A stretch of 59,896 bases of DNA from a bacterium (GTDB lineage Bacteria; Electryoneota; RPQS01; DYHQ01): positions 1 to 59,896 of the forward strand of contig JAUXGA010000015.1 in assembly GCA_030622545.1 (NCBI GenBank). Reading direction: 5' to 3'. The position numbers and the translations under genes were made by a program. Shown in pieces: positions 27,036 to 35,496 of the stretch; the stretch's first letter is position 1, and the number at the start of each line of letters is the position of its first letter. Below the pieces are notes generated by a model. That model was not told where the DNA came from, did not search any database, and worked only from the letters and a program-made list of their open reading frames with translations.

Positions 27036-27062
27036 GTCAAACCCGACGCCTCCGCCGGGTTC
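27036..27062 (-). terminator. Possible terminator on the minus strand after prmC
   Basis: On the minus strand AACCCGGCGG pairs partly with CGTCGGGTTT and is followed by GACTTTTTGACGATTTTT, a T-rich tail. It lies about 190 bases after the prmC stop and just before tgt. Confidence 0.5.
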
Positions 27063-27087
27063 TTCCATCCTATTTAAACCAAATCCT

Positions 27088-27120
27088 CGCCGTTGTGGGT
27101 CTCCAGACCCGCAATGGCGA
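27088..27120 (-). repeat. Dispersed palindrome family F1, copy 4 (reverse orientation)
   Basis: The inner stem GGGTC/GACCC around TCCA is perfect, and the outer arms CGCCGTTG and CAATGGCG pair with one mismatch. It lies between tgt and prmC, together with a larger fold at 27151-27222. Confidence 0.8.
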
Positions 27121-27150
27121 GAGAATTTCCATGCGGTGTTGCTGCACTAC

Positions 27151-27222
27151 CCTACGGGCTGGCTCTGCCTGCCCGCAAATACATCACACGGTTTCGCAAC
27201 GACGGGCAGGAGCCCGCCGCTA
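27151..27222. repeat. Intergenic fold with related GGGC/GCCC arms and an AGGA loop hairpin
   Basis: CTACGGGCTGG...CTGCCCG on the left is a partial inverse of CGGGCAGGAGCCCGCCGCTAG on the right. The right arm alone forms CGGGC/GCCCG around AGGA (27203-27216). The preceding GCACTACC recurs near the hairpin at 16999. No coding function. Confidence 0.5.
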
Positions 27223-27251
27223 GGGATAATTTTCGCCGTAAGTGAATACCG

Positions 27252-28169
27252 TTAACCCTCGCGAGCAAAACCCTCCGCCACTATGACACGCTCCACACTC
27301 GCCAAATCCGGATACACCTGCACATTCCGGAAAATGTTTTGAAAAATCGCGCAGACATCAGCGGCTTGTCCTTCTCCGATTTCTACGACAAGTGAGCCGC
27401 CTTTCTCCAGCAATTCATCGGCAAGTTCAGCGAAACGGCGATAGAAACGCAAACCATCCGGTCCAGCAATCAGCGCGCTTCTCGGTTCAAAATTTTTTAT
27501 CTCCGGCGGCAGGGAATCAAATTCATCATCCGCGACATACGGCGGATTCGAAACCATCATCATGTATGGTGTCTGCAACACTGGCGGAATCTTTTTGGAA
27601 AAAATATCGTAGAAACGCGGATGAACGCGGTCGCCCACTCCAGCTCGCGCCGCGTTTTCGAGGGCGAGGTCGAGTCCCTTTTCGCTGATGTCGCACGCGT
27701 CGATGATTGCCTGTTCCACCTGCGACGCAATAGCAATCGCCAAGTTGCCGCTGCCGGTGCCGATGTCCAAAATGCGCAAGTTCTCTTTTTTTCTTTCCGC
27801 GATTAGTTTCTTCGCAGCATCAATCGCTTTCTCGGCGACGATTTCGGTTTCCGGGCGAGGAATCAGTACTCCCTTTGCGACGCGCATGCGAAGCCCAAAG
27901 AATTCCGTTTCGCCGACGATGTATTGCGGCGGTTCATGATTCAGGCGGCGCTTGATGAGTTCGCGCAAAGCGTTCTGTTCGTCGCGCGTCACCGGGCGGT
28001 CGTGTTTCAGATACAAATCAATGCGCGAACATCCGAGCACATGCCCTAAAAACAATTCCGCATTCGTCCGCGGATTTTGAAACTCCTTCGAGACAAAAAA
28101 CTCCCGCGTCGCATTCAGAAGCTCAATCACCGACCAGCGTCGTTCTATGGTTGAATCCCTCTCTACCAT
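27252..28169 (-). CDS. prmC: Release factor glutamine N5-methyltransferase PrmC
   Basis: PrmC methylates the glutamine of the GGQ motif in peptide release factors RF1 and RF2. The SAM motif is DIGTGSGNLAIA (135-146), and the substrate motif NPPY is residues 208-211. Length 305 is a little above average. The ATG at 28169 sits only two bases after AGGA. A GTG 13 codons in (SVIELL) is an alternative that would match the usual N-terminus better. It starts three bases after the stop of the TPR gene, so the two are co-transcribed, although prmC normally follows prfA, which is absent here. Confidence 0.93.
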   Translation of the reverse strand: MVERDSTIERRWSVIELLNATREFFVSKEFQNPRTNAELFLGHVLGCSRIDLYLKHDRPVTRDEQNALRELIKRRLNHEPPQYIVGETEFFGLRMRVAKGVLIPRPETEIVAEKAIDAAKKLIAERKKENLRILDIGTGSGNLAIAIASQVEQAIIDACDISEKGLDLALENAARAGVGDRVHPRFYDIFSKKIPPVLQTPYMMMVSNPPYVADDEFDSLPPEIKNFEPRSALIAGPDGLRFYRRFAELADELLEKGGSLVVEIGEGQAADVCAIFQNIFRNVQVYPDLASVERVIVAEGFAREG

Positions 28170-28172
28170 ATC

Positions 28173-29264
28173 CTAATCACCAACCAATTTTTTGAAATCA
28201 TCATCTGCCCACAAACTCTTGAAATATTCATCCGCCCTAGCCTTCTCCTTGTAAGCCGGATCGAACTCAATGGCCTTGCGCAAGTCCGCAAGCGCGTTAT
28301 CTTTGTCGCCTAACAAAGCATAAACACAAGCACGATTGAACCTTGCATTGAAAAAATTCGGATTGAGCTCGATGGCCTTCTCGTAGGCGGCAAGCTCCTC
28401 TTCTGGTGCGCGATTCAACTTGCCCAATACAAAGCCCTTGTTAGACCATGCTCGGGCATAATCCGGCTTGTACTCGATGGCTTTCTCGCGTGCAGCAAGA
28501 GAATCCTCATATCTTCCTAACTCAGATAAGACGTGACCCTTGCCTTCCCATGCCTCAGCATAATCCGGTCTGAGCTCGATTGCGCGTTCAAAAGATAATA
28601 GTGCCGAATCAAAGAGATTCTTATAGCTTTGAGCCCGAGCCTTTTGATAATGTTCTTCCGCCGAGAGTTCGCCACCTATGCTTTCAAGCTTACGCAGCTT
28701 TTTGGTAAGCTCATCAAGTTGTTGCTGCATCTCCGGAGATAGCTTTTCAGTCATAGAGATTTCAGGAATTTTGCTTCTCAATTCATCAACTTCTTGTTCA
28801 ATATCTTGCCGTGCTTCAGTTACTCGAAGAATCTCCGAATCTGCCTTCTCGAGTTTTTCCTCAAATTCATTTCTCCGAGTTCTAAATCTCTTTTCTTCTT
28901 CTTCAATCTGCTTCAATTTCTTCTCAAATGAATCAATTGCTCGTTTCGCGATATAACCTATGATTAATGCGAGCAGGGCAGCACCTCCCAGTACAAAATT
29001 CAGAATACCTAGAGATCGATTAAAACCTCGTTGAGCTTCGTCAAGTAGAATTTCTCGTTGGGTTTTGACAATCGCGAGACTGTCAAAACTCCACTGCAAC
29101 TTCTCTAATGACATATGGATTCCTTTCAATGCACTTTCCAAAGAATCCACACTTGCTTTCAAGTCTTTGTTCGTACTCTGTTGCGCTGCTGGAGTATTCT
29201 GACCATTAGCAACGATGCACGTCGCAACACAGCAGAAGATTAGTAAGAAGGCTAATCGTTTCAT
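28173..29264 (-). CDS. Membrane-anchored coiled-coil TPR protein
   Basis: The 363-residue protein starts at ATG 29264, seven bases after GGGGA. It has a signal-peptide-like N-terminus (MKRLAFLLIFCCVATCIVANG). A membrane helix at about 87-106 (LGILNFVLGGAALLALIIGY) is flanked by heptad-rich coiled coils up to about residue 195. Four or five TPR units follow (about 205-350), the clearest with AIELRPDYAEAW and KAIEYKPDYARAW. TPRs bind protein partners, and the sequence does not show which. It is upstream of prmC in one transcript. Function unknown. Confidence 0.8.
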   Translation of the reverse strand: MKRLAFLLIFCCVATCIVANGQNTPAAQQSTNKDLKASVDSLESALKGIHMSLEKLQWSFDSLAIVKTQREILLDEAQRGFNRSLGILNFVLGGAALLALIIGYIAKRAIDSFEKKLKQIEEEEKRFRTRRNEFEEKLEKADSEILRVTEARQDIEQEVDELRSKIPEISMTEKLSPEMQQQLDELTKKLRKLESIGGELSAEEHYQKARAQSYKNLFDSALLSFERAIELRPDYAEAWEGKGHVLSELGRYEDSLAAREKAIEYKPDYARAWSNKGFVLGKLNRAPEEELAAYEKAIELNPNFFNARFNRACVYALLGDKDNALADLRKAIEFDPAYKEKARADEYFKSLWADDDFKKLVGD

Positions 29265-29287
29265 AATTGTTCCCCAGATTAGTGCTT

Positions 29288-29319
29288 GCCATTGCAGGTC
29301 TGGAGACCCACAACGGCGA
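29288..29319 (+). repeat. Dispersed palindrome family F1, copy 5
   Basis: CCATTGC, inner stem AGGTC/GACCC with one mismatch at its base around TGGA, then CACAACGGCGA. It shares this gap with F2 copy 2, the only place besides the purA-tRNA gap where F1 and F2 occur together. Confidence 0.75.
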
Positions 29320-29351
29320 AGGAAACGGATGCTCGTGACGGCGTATTTTTT

Positions 29352-29385
29352 TCGCGAAGGGCTCAAGGCACCCTATTCGCGGCGA
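29352..29385 (-). repeat. Hairpin scaffold F2, copy 2 (3' of the methyltransferase)
   Basis: CGCGAA and GGG pair with CCC and TTCGCG around CTCAAGGCA, with tail CGGCGATG. Compared with copy 1 (7627-7661) the loop is kept and the inner pairs differ. It ends two bases before the stop of the minus-strand methyltransferase gene. Confidence 0.6.
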
Positions 29386-29387
29386 TG

Positions 29388-29987
29388 TTAGAGTTTCACC
29401 AGCGCGATTTGATAGATGGTGGTGCGTTGCCAATGGTGAAGTTTGCCGATTTGGGAGACGAAGTTTTTGAAATCATTCGGGCGCCAGTGATTGACGTGCT
29501 CCGGGTCGCCGCCGATTTTGAATGTCATCGAAACCCATGTCAGCCATTTGAACACGGGTTCATAGGGCACGGAAATCAGCAGCCATTGCTTCGCGCATCG
29601 TTCAAGCTCCCGCAACGCTTTGTCAGGCTCCGTTAGATGTTCCAGCACCTGCGAAGAAAAAGCCACATCAAAACTCTTCGACGGAAGCAGCATGTTCGTG
29701 ATGCTGTCCGCGAGCCATGTCGCTTCCGGGTTGCGATTTTGCGCAAATGCAATCGCATCTTCCGATAAATCGAGTCCCGTCCATTCGCCGTCATAGCCGC
29801 GCTTCTTCATCGCTCGATATACAACACCTTCTCCGCATCCGGCGTCGAGCACGCTCTGCACTCCGGTTTTTTTCAGCAGCGCGTACATCGCATCGAGATA
29901 CAGCTCGAGATGTTTCTGGTAGAGTCCGCCGGAATATTCCCACTTGCTCAAATTGGCCGATTGATAATTGACGCTGGGTGTTGTCAA
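29388..29987 (-). CDS. Class I SAM-dependent methyltransferase (small-molecule type)
   Basis: A 199-residue Methyltransf_11-type enzyme: DAGCGEG (48-54) is the SAM motif I, LDLSEDAI motif II, and FSSQVLEHL the post-II block. The TTG start at 29987 is supported by AGGAG five bases upstream. Its substrate is unknown. It is the last gene of a minus-strand run with a glycosyltransferase, acyltransferase and lpxB, so a lipid or sugar substrate of the envelope is a reasonable guess. Confidence 0.82.
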   Translation of the reverse strand: MTTPSVNYQSANLSKWEYSGGLYQKHLELYLDAMYALLKKTGVQSVLDAGCGEGVVYRAMKKRGYDGEWTGLDLSEDAIAFAQNRNPEATWLADSITNMLLPSKSFDVAFSSQVLEHLTEPDKALRELERCAKQWLLISVPYEPVFKWLTWVSMTFKIGGDPEHVNHWRPNDFKNFVSQIGKLHHWQRTTIYQIALVKL

Positions 29988-30010
29988 AATGTCTCCTATG
30001 CCAACAAAAT

Positions 30011-32476
30011 CTAAAAGCTTAGCAAGGTTTGCTTTTTCTTCGTAATATCCACTTTGATGTCTGCGTTCCAGAAATCATCGAAGGCGGATGACCAGTCACG
30101 GGTTTCGGCGCGCTTGCGAGCTTTCACGCTCATCTCCTGTCGAAACGCATCATCCAAAATGAGCTTGCGAAGTTTTTCCTGCCACGCGGAAACATCATGC
30201 CCCGGCAATGCAAAACCACTCTCGTCCGGAATGATAATTTCTTTCGGGCCGCCTTCTTCCGCGACAATCGCCGGCAGCCCGCACGCCTGCGCTTCCAGCA
30301 CGGCATTGCCATAGGTATCGGTCATCGAAGGAAAGACAAACACATCCGAGGACGCATACGCCTGCGCCAGCGAGCGTCCTTTCAAAAATCCCGTGAAAAC
30401 GATTCGCTCTTCTTTGTAAAGCTCGCGCAGTTCTTTCAGATATGGTCCGTCCCCGACGATAATCAGCGATGCTTTTTGTCGCACGTCTTCCTGAGAAAGG
30501 AAACTTTTTATAATCACATCAAGATTCTTCTCGCGTGAAACGCGTCCGACATAGAGGATTTTCACCTCGCCGTTCGCGTTCCATTTCTCCCAGAAATGTT
30601 CATCGCGCTGTTTCGGATTGAAGAATTCCAGATCCGTGCCGCGATTGAAAATGAAAAGTCGTTCCGGCGGGAATCCGTGTTCGATGAGCTGGTCGCGGTA
30701 ATAATTCGACGGCGACCAAATCGTGTCACACTGGCCGTAGAACCATTTCATATACTGCCATGTCGCATCTTCTAATCCTTCGTCCTGCGTAATTATGCGA
30801 ACGTGCTGAGGGAAATCGCTGTGATAAATTCCGCGCGTCGGCACGTGGAAATATTTCGCCGCAAGCAGAGCCACGAGCCCCACCGCTGCGGGCGTGCTGA
30901 TGATGTATTCGGTGAATTCTCCCTGCTCGAGCGCTTGCAGCATCTTCAACACCGGCGGCATGACGAGTTTTTGCAATTCATAATCGGGCATGGAAAATTC
31001 GCCGATAGGCTCGAAATTCAAGTATCCTTCGCCGCGCGGCTCTCGCGACGGCACGATGGATGACACAACCGACAAATCCGCGCCCTTCTCTTTGGCGACA
31101 GCAAGCATCTTGTGAATCGTCAGCGAGACGCCGTTGACATCCATCAGCGTATCACTGAACCACGCTCGTCGCGGTTTCTTCGCTGATACCACGGGCGGCA
31201 TTTTTAACGCGGGAGCAAATCGTTCCTCCAATTGCCGCAATAGAGGACGGTCGCGATTCTGCACGGCAAAAGAATAGAGATACGGCGCGGTGACGAGCTC
31301 CACCGGCAGCAACACCGACAGCATTTGCAGCCCCTCTAAAAAACGTCCCTTCGTCACTCCTTCGGCAGCGTGCGAAAGCAGGCGATAGCTGACCCGTCCG
31401 GCGACATGACTCGCCAGAGAGAACAACCTATCATCGAAGTTTTCGGAATCCGCTTCGACGTTCGACAGACGCCGCTCCGAACGCGGCAGTTCTCGCCAAG
31501 CGCGCACGATTTCTCTCACTAAGCGTCGTTCCATCGGCGTCGATTTGCGAGTGATACCGACGATTTGTTTAGCTCCTTCCCAAAAGATTTTACCTCGTTG
31601 CCTGACCGTTAAGCGCGGAGGCGCGGTTAGACTGAAAGCGCGACTCAGGATTTGTCCCAACAAATCCGGCGGTTTGCCCGGTTTGGCTCCGACGGTTTTC
31701 TGATAAAATTGAAAAGCGACGCGATACATCGAATGCGCCGCCGACAATGTATTGCCCGCCGCTCCCATCGGATGACCAGACTTGCCCGCGATATGCTTCA
31801 GGAATTCTTCCGCCGTGTTGCAGTCGGGACATTGCACGCAGGTCTGCCCGATGTACTGCCCGCAATAATCGCAGGAACCGGCGACGTATCCTTTTTGCCA
31901 AGGCTTATCGGACGCGGGCTTGATAGACCATTTATCGGCCAAAGCGTCCATGAAATCTTTCGTCAGATGTTTGAAGAGCACTTTCAAAAATGCGGCATTG
32001 CGCTCGGAGCGAGCTCCCGAACGTCCTTCGAAATGATCGAAGAGAAGCAGCAACCGTTCGACATGGTCCGGGCCCATGCTCGAACTCAACACATCCAGCG
32101 GCGCTGCCACTGCGTGCACGATGCCACTCTCAAGAAGATAATCACGCACCTCATAAATATTGGAGCGCAGCATCTTCACTTCCTTGAGCTGTTCTTCGGT
32201 GATTCCATAGAGCAAAATATCGATTTTGCAGCCGTCCTCGGGGAAAGCGACCGTGGTACCTGCGGAAATAAAAACACCGGGCAGGTGAGCGATTTCCGCG
32301 CAGCCCGCAATCGTATCGTTGTCGGTGATGGTTACAAAATTCATTCCCCGACGGCGCGCAATCGAATAAATGCTCTTCGGCTGCGTCAGACTTTCCGGCG
32401 CTTTGATTCGCCGCAGAATCCAATTCGACGGTTGGTCGGAATATTTTGAATGTACATGTAAATCGGCGCGTGTCAC
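30011..32476 (-). CDS. PHP phosphoesterase - zinc-finger-like - GT4 glycosyltransferase fusion
   Basis: This 821-residue protein joins unlike parts. Residues 1-190 resemble the PHP metal-dependent phosphoesterase fold, with DLHVHSKYSD (5-14) and TITDNDTIAG (49-58). Residues about 203-220 hold five cysteines (C-x2-C-x7-C-x2-C-x2-C), suggesting a zinc site. A helical linker follows. Residues about 440-800 are a GT-B family 4 glycosyltransferase with GRVSREKNLD, IVGDGP and EAQACGLPAIVAEEGGPKE (the E-x7-E motif). The GTG start at 32476 overlaps the end of the upstream gene's signals by spacing alone (one base after its TGA). Likely role: transfer of sugar to an envelope glycolipid, with a phosphoesterase of unknown target. 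Confidence 0.85.
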   Translation of the reverse strand: MTRADLHVHSKYSDQPSNWILRRIKAPESLTQPKSIYSIARRRGMNFVTITDNDTIAGCAEIAHLPGVFISAGTTVAFPEDGCKIDILLYGITEEQLKEVKMLRSNIYEVRDYLLESGIVHAVAAPLDVLSSSMGPDHVERLLLLFDHFEGRSGARSERNAAFLKVLFKHLTKDFMDALADKWSIKPASDKPWQKGYVAGSCDYCGQYIGQTCVQCPDCNTAEEFLKHIAGKSGHPMGAAGNTLSAAHSMYRVAFQFYQKTVGAKPGKPPDLLGQILSRAFSLTAPPRLTVRQRGKIFWEGAKQIVGITRKSTPMERRLVREIVRAWRELPRSERRLSNVEADSENFDDRLFSLASHVAGRVSYRLLSHAAEGVTKGRFLEGLQMLSVLLPVELVTAPYLYSFAVQNRDRPLLRQLEERFAPALKMPPVVSAKKPRRAWFSDTLMDVNGVSLTIHKMLAVAKEKGADLSVVSSIVPSREPRGEGYLNFEPIGEFSMPDYELQKLVMPPVLKMLQALEQGEFTEYIISTPAAVGLVALLAAKYFHVPTRGIYHSDFPQHVRIITQDEGLEDATWQYMKWFYGQCDTIWSPSNYYRDQLIEHGFPPERLFIFNRGTDLEFFNPKQRDEHFWEKWNANGEVKILYVGRVSREKNLDVIIKSFLSQEDVRQKASLIIVGDGPYLKELRELYKEERIVFTGFLKGRSLAQAYASSDVFVFPSMTDTYGNAVLEAQACGLPAIVAEEGGPKEIIIPDESGFALPGHDVSAWQEKLRKLILDDAFRQEMSVKARKRAETRDWSSAFDDFWNADIKVDITKKKQTLLSF

Positions 32477-32477
32477 T

Positions 32478-33143
32478 TCAGTTTTCCTTCACTTGCTCTT
32501 CTGCTTGTTCCACTAATTGATTCATTTTTTGTTCAAGCACTGCGCGGAATGCTTCGATAGCCTCGCTGTTTTTTTCGATGGGCGGCAGGGGTTCTCCCAG
32601 CAAAATCAGCACTTTTGAAAACGGTTTCGGCACCTGAAAAGAATCCCAACTGTTGATCTTCCACACTCGATTGCCCGCCCACGTAATCGGAACCACCCAT
32701 GCTCCGGATACCGCTGCAATCCACGGCGTTCCGATTTTCATCTCCCTTGCCGGACCGCGAGGACCATCGCAAATCATCGCCGCGATCGTGCCTTTGCGAA
32801 TCGCCGCCACCATCTGACGCGCCGCCGCACTGCCGCCGCGTGTGGACGAACCGCGCACGGTTTTGAAGCCCATATGCGCGACAAGCTGCGAGACCATCTC
32901 GCCGTCTTCATGCTGCGAGATCATCGCCACCAGCCCGGTTCCTCGATACCACCAAACGGGACACAACATACGCCCGTGCCAAAGCGCGTAGAGAATCGGT
33001 TCGCCTTTTCTTTCGAGTTCCCGCACGGATTCCGCATTTGCAATCGTGACGCGAGACAAACGACATACAAAGCGCGCCAACAGATGTCCGAAACATGTCA
33101 CCAGAAAAAAGAGGATACGTTTAGAGAGCGTCTTCTTTTTCAC
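32478..33143 (-). CDS. DUF374 lysophospholipid/lipid A acyltransferase-like protein
   Basis: A member of the DUF374 branch of the LPLAT superfamily, expected at the inner membrane. The catalytic-region block is ISQHEDGEMVSQLVAHMG, followed by RGSSTRGG and DGPRGP. The frame is open back to 33245, but those extra residues are Pro/Ser/Asn-rich and lie over lpxB in another frame. GTG 33143 is preferred because a basic stretch and membrane-like helix (KRILFFLVTCFGHLLARF) follow at once. It overlaps the lpxB stop by 23 bases. Adjacency to lpxB suggests acylation of lipid A or a related lipid. The start is uncertain. Confidence 0.82.
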   Translation of the reverse strand: MKKKTLSKRILFFLVTCFGHLLARFVCRLSRVTIANAESVRELERKGEPILYALWHGRMLCPVWWYRGTGLVAMISQHEDGEMVSQLVAHMGFKTVRGSSTRGGSAAARQMVAAIRKGTIAAMICDGPRGPAREMKIGTPWIAAVSGAWVVPITWAGNRVWKINSWDSFQVPKPFSKVLILLGEPLPPIEKNSEAIEAFRAVLEQKMNQLVEQAEEQVKEN

Positions 33144-34293
33144 GGGCGGCGATGAGTTCGGCGGCGATGTCGGCGACTCGTTTTCCGGCTCCGGGAGTTC
33201 CGAGTTTTTCGCGGACTCGTTTGAGTTTATTGCGGCAGGATTCAATGGCTTTCGGGGTTTTCAAAAAGGGAAGTATTTCGCCGGCCAGTTGCTCGGCGGT
33301 GACGTTTTGTTGGAGAAGTTCCGGCACGGCTTGCTCACCGGCGAGCAGATTCGCCATCGCCACAAACGGCACTTTCACCAGACGTTTGCCCAGCCAGTAA
33401 GTCAGCACGGATGTCTTGTATAGAACCACGAACGGATGACCGAAATACGCGGCTTCAATCGTACTCGAACCCGATTTTATCCACGCGGCATTCGCATGCG
33501 ACAGCAACGCATGCGTTTGCCCGCGGACGGATACAATCGAAGAACCAAGACTGAAGTTTTTAAAAAACTGTTCCGGCACTGTGGACGACTCGGCCAGAAT
33601 GAATCGCACTCCCGGCATGAACCGTTGTACAATCGCCGTCGCTTGAATCATCACCGGCAGATGCCGACGCACTTCCTGCTTGCGCGAACCCGGCAATATC
33701 GCCACGACTCTGTCATCGGCTTCAAAACCCAGAGAATTCAAAAACGCGCCGCGCGGGGGAACCGGTTTGATTTCATCCAGCAATGGATGACCGACAAAGG
33801 TACATGGCAAGCCGACGTCATCGTAGATTTTCGTTTCGAAGGGAAAGATAACCGCGATGTGGTCAGCGAGTCCGGCAAGTTCTCGTGCTCTGCCCGCTTT
33901 CCATGCCCATACCTGCGGGCTGATATAGTAAAGAACCTTGGGCGGACGAGAAAGTTTCAACTGTTTTAATTTTCTCATCAGTGAAAAATGAAAGCCCGGA
34001 TAATCAATCAGAATCAGAAGGTCAGGTTTCCGGCGAGTGATTTCACCTATAATCTTCGCGCGGAGCTGGTAAATGAACAGCAGGTGACGCACGACTTCGG
34101 CAAATCCCATGAAGGCTAACCGGCGAGAGTCCTCGAGCTGTTCCAAGCCCGCCGCCGCCATCTTGTCGCCCCCGATTCCAAAGAAATTCGCACCGGTAAA
34201 ACGCTCACGCAACGCATTCAATACGCCTGCACCGTGCGCGTCTCCGCTGGCTTCCCCGGCAGAGATAAAAATCGTCGGGCTCTTTGTCTGCAT
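33121..34293 (-). CDS. lpxB: Lipid-A-disaccharide synthase
   Basis: LpxB joins UDP-2,3-diacylglucosamine and lipid X into the lipid A disaccharide at the inner membrane. The N-terminal motif GEASGD is residues 13-18. YISPQVWAWK, ILPGSRKQEV and the SGSSTIEAA block are all typical. ATG 34293 is chosen with GGAAGA four bases upstream. The open frame continues further but overlaps the oxidoreductase. Length is 390 residues. It is proof of a lipid A-bearing outer membrane in this organism. lpxA, C and D are not in the window. Confidence 0.96.
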   Translation of the reverse strand: MQTKSPTIFISAGEASGDAHGAGVLNALRERFTGANFFGIGGDKMAAAGLEQLEDSRRLAFMGFAEVVRHLLFIYQLRAKIIGEITRRKPDLLILIDYPGFHFSLMRKLKQLKLSRPPKVLYYISPQVWAWKAGRARELAGLADHIAVIFPFETKIYDDVGLPCTFVGHPLLDEIKPVPPRGAFLNSLGFEADDRVVAILPGSRKQEVRRHLPVMIQATAIVQRFMPGVRFILAESSTVPEQFFKNFSLGSSIVSVRGQTHALLSHANAAWIKSGSSTIEAAYFGHPFVVLYKTSVLTYWLGKRLVKVPFVAMANLLAGEQAVPELLQQNVTAEQLAGEILPFLKTPKAIESCRNKLKRVREKLGTPGAGKRVADIAAELIAAREKEDAL

Positions 34294-34309
34294 CGACTCT
34301 TCCGCGCGA

Positions 34310-35308
34310 TTAATCTCTGCCCGTGGGCACTTCGACCGCACCCAATTTATCCAAAATCTCGGTAGCGAGTCGCAGCGCCGCCAAGCCATGTTCACCGGTG
34401 ACCGTCGGCGTTGCATCTCCCTGCATCGCACGAACAAATTCTGCCTGCTCCATCTCGATGGCATTGCCTTCGGGCGCTTCGGGAATTTCATAGAGAATAT
34501 GGCGCTTGACCGCCGCCTTTTCAATCTCGCCTAATGCAAACGTTCCCGGCACCGCTTCTTCACCGGCTTGTGCCAGGCGAAAGATTTCTGTTTTGCCGCT
34601 GGCGAAATCGAGTGAGATGTAGCTGTCCTCCGCAAACAGACGCATCTTCCTCATCGGATTGGCGCTAATACGACTCGCCGTGACATTCGCCACCGCTCCG
34701 GAAGCAAACATCAACCGCGCATTGGCGATGTCCACTCCTTCGGAAATCACCGCCACGCCGACAGCATCCACTTGTGTCGGATATTCGTTCATCAGGAATA
34801 AAATCAAATCAAGGTCGTGAATCATTAAATCCAGCACGACCGCAACATCGGTTCCCCGCGGACGGAACTGCGACAACCGATGTACCTCGACAAACTTCGG
34901 CTTCGGCGCTTTCTGACCCAAAGCGCGCACCGCGCGGTTGAATCTTTCGACATGGCCGACCTGAAGCACGAGTCCTTTTTGCTTTGCGAGCGCAACGATT
35001 TCCTCCGCTTCGGCAACGGTGCGCGTCATCGGTTTTTCCAAGAAAAGATGTTTGCCGCGCTCCAAAGCTTTCTTGGCGATGTCATAGTGCGAACTCGTGG
35101 CTGATGATACCACGACGCCATCCACATCGTTCAACAATGCGTCCAATGAATCGAAAGCGCGCCGTTCGTATTTCTTCGCAACTTCAGCCGCTCGCTCCTT
35201 ATCGGTATCGAAAAGTCCCACCCACGCGTTTCCCTGAGCCGTCAGAAGTTTCGCATGAATAGACCCAAGATAACCGGCTCCGACCAGTCCTACTCGCAGT
35301 GATTTCAT
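34310..35308 (-). CDS. Gfo/Idh/MocA-family oxidoreductase, candidate GnnA-like
   Basis: A 332-residue NAD(P)-dependent dehydrogenase with GAGYLG (10-15) in the Rossmann fold, EKP (91-93), the family's substrate-side lysine motif, and a DLMIHDLDLILFL stretch with the usual His. It sits 16 bases upstream of lpxB. In bacteria that put 3-amino-3-deoxy-glucosamine into lipid A, the UDP-GlcNAc 3-dehydrogenase GnnA belongs to this family and maps beside lpxA or lpxB. Its partner aminotransferase GnnB is not in this window, so the role stays a hypothesis. The gene probably begins the envelope operon running leftward. Confidence 0.85.
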   Translation of the reverse strand: MKSLRVGLVGAGYLGSIHAKLLTAQGNAWVGLFDTDKERAAEVAKKYERRAFDSLDALLNDVDGVVVSSATSSHYDIAKKALERGKHLFLEKPMTRTVAEAEEIVALAKQKGLVLQVGHVERFNRAVRALGQKAPKPKFVEVHRLSQFRPRGTDVAVVLDLMIHDLDLILFLMNEYPTQVDAVGVAVISEGVDIANARLMFASGAVANVTASRISANPMRKMRLFAEDSYISLDFASGKTEIFRLAQAGEEAVPGTFALGEIEKAAVKRHILYEIPEAPEGNAIEMEQAEFVRAMQGDATPTVTGEHGLAALRLATEILDKLGAVEVPTGRD

Positions 35309-35394
35309 GAAGGTTTCCTCTTTGTCTTATTGCATTTAAGATAGACATTTATGCAGCGAAAGTCAAGTTTTTTTCATGCGGAGAATTTTTGCTC

Positions 35395-35423
35395 TTGACA
35401 AACGAAATATCCTGTCGTATTTT
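35395..35423 (+). promoter_or_regulatory. Sigma-70 promoter for the Clp-N protein gene
   Basis: TTGACA at 35395-35400 and TATTTT at 35418-35423 are spaced by 17 bases. The gene starts 74 bases downstream behind AAGGAGG. The intervening leader contains CGGGACACCCCCG, a small inverted repeat. Confidence 0.7.
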
Positions 35424-35496
35424 ATGTAATGTCTCAAAGCGGGACACCCCCGCGTTTCATAGTTATGCAGATGTGATTCAAAACAAGGAGGTACGT

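Noticed and set aside
31652-32449. 265-codon plus-strand frame
   Set aside because: It is antisense to the PHP-glycosyltransferase, which has clear motifs; codon content of the plus frame is not protein-like.
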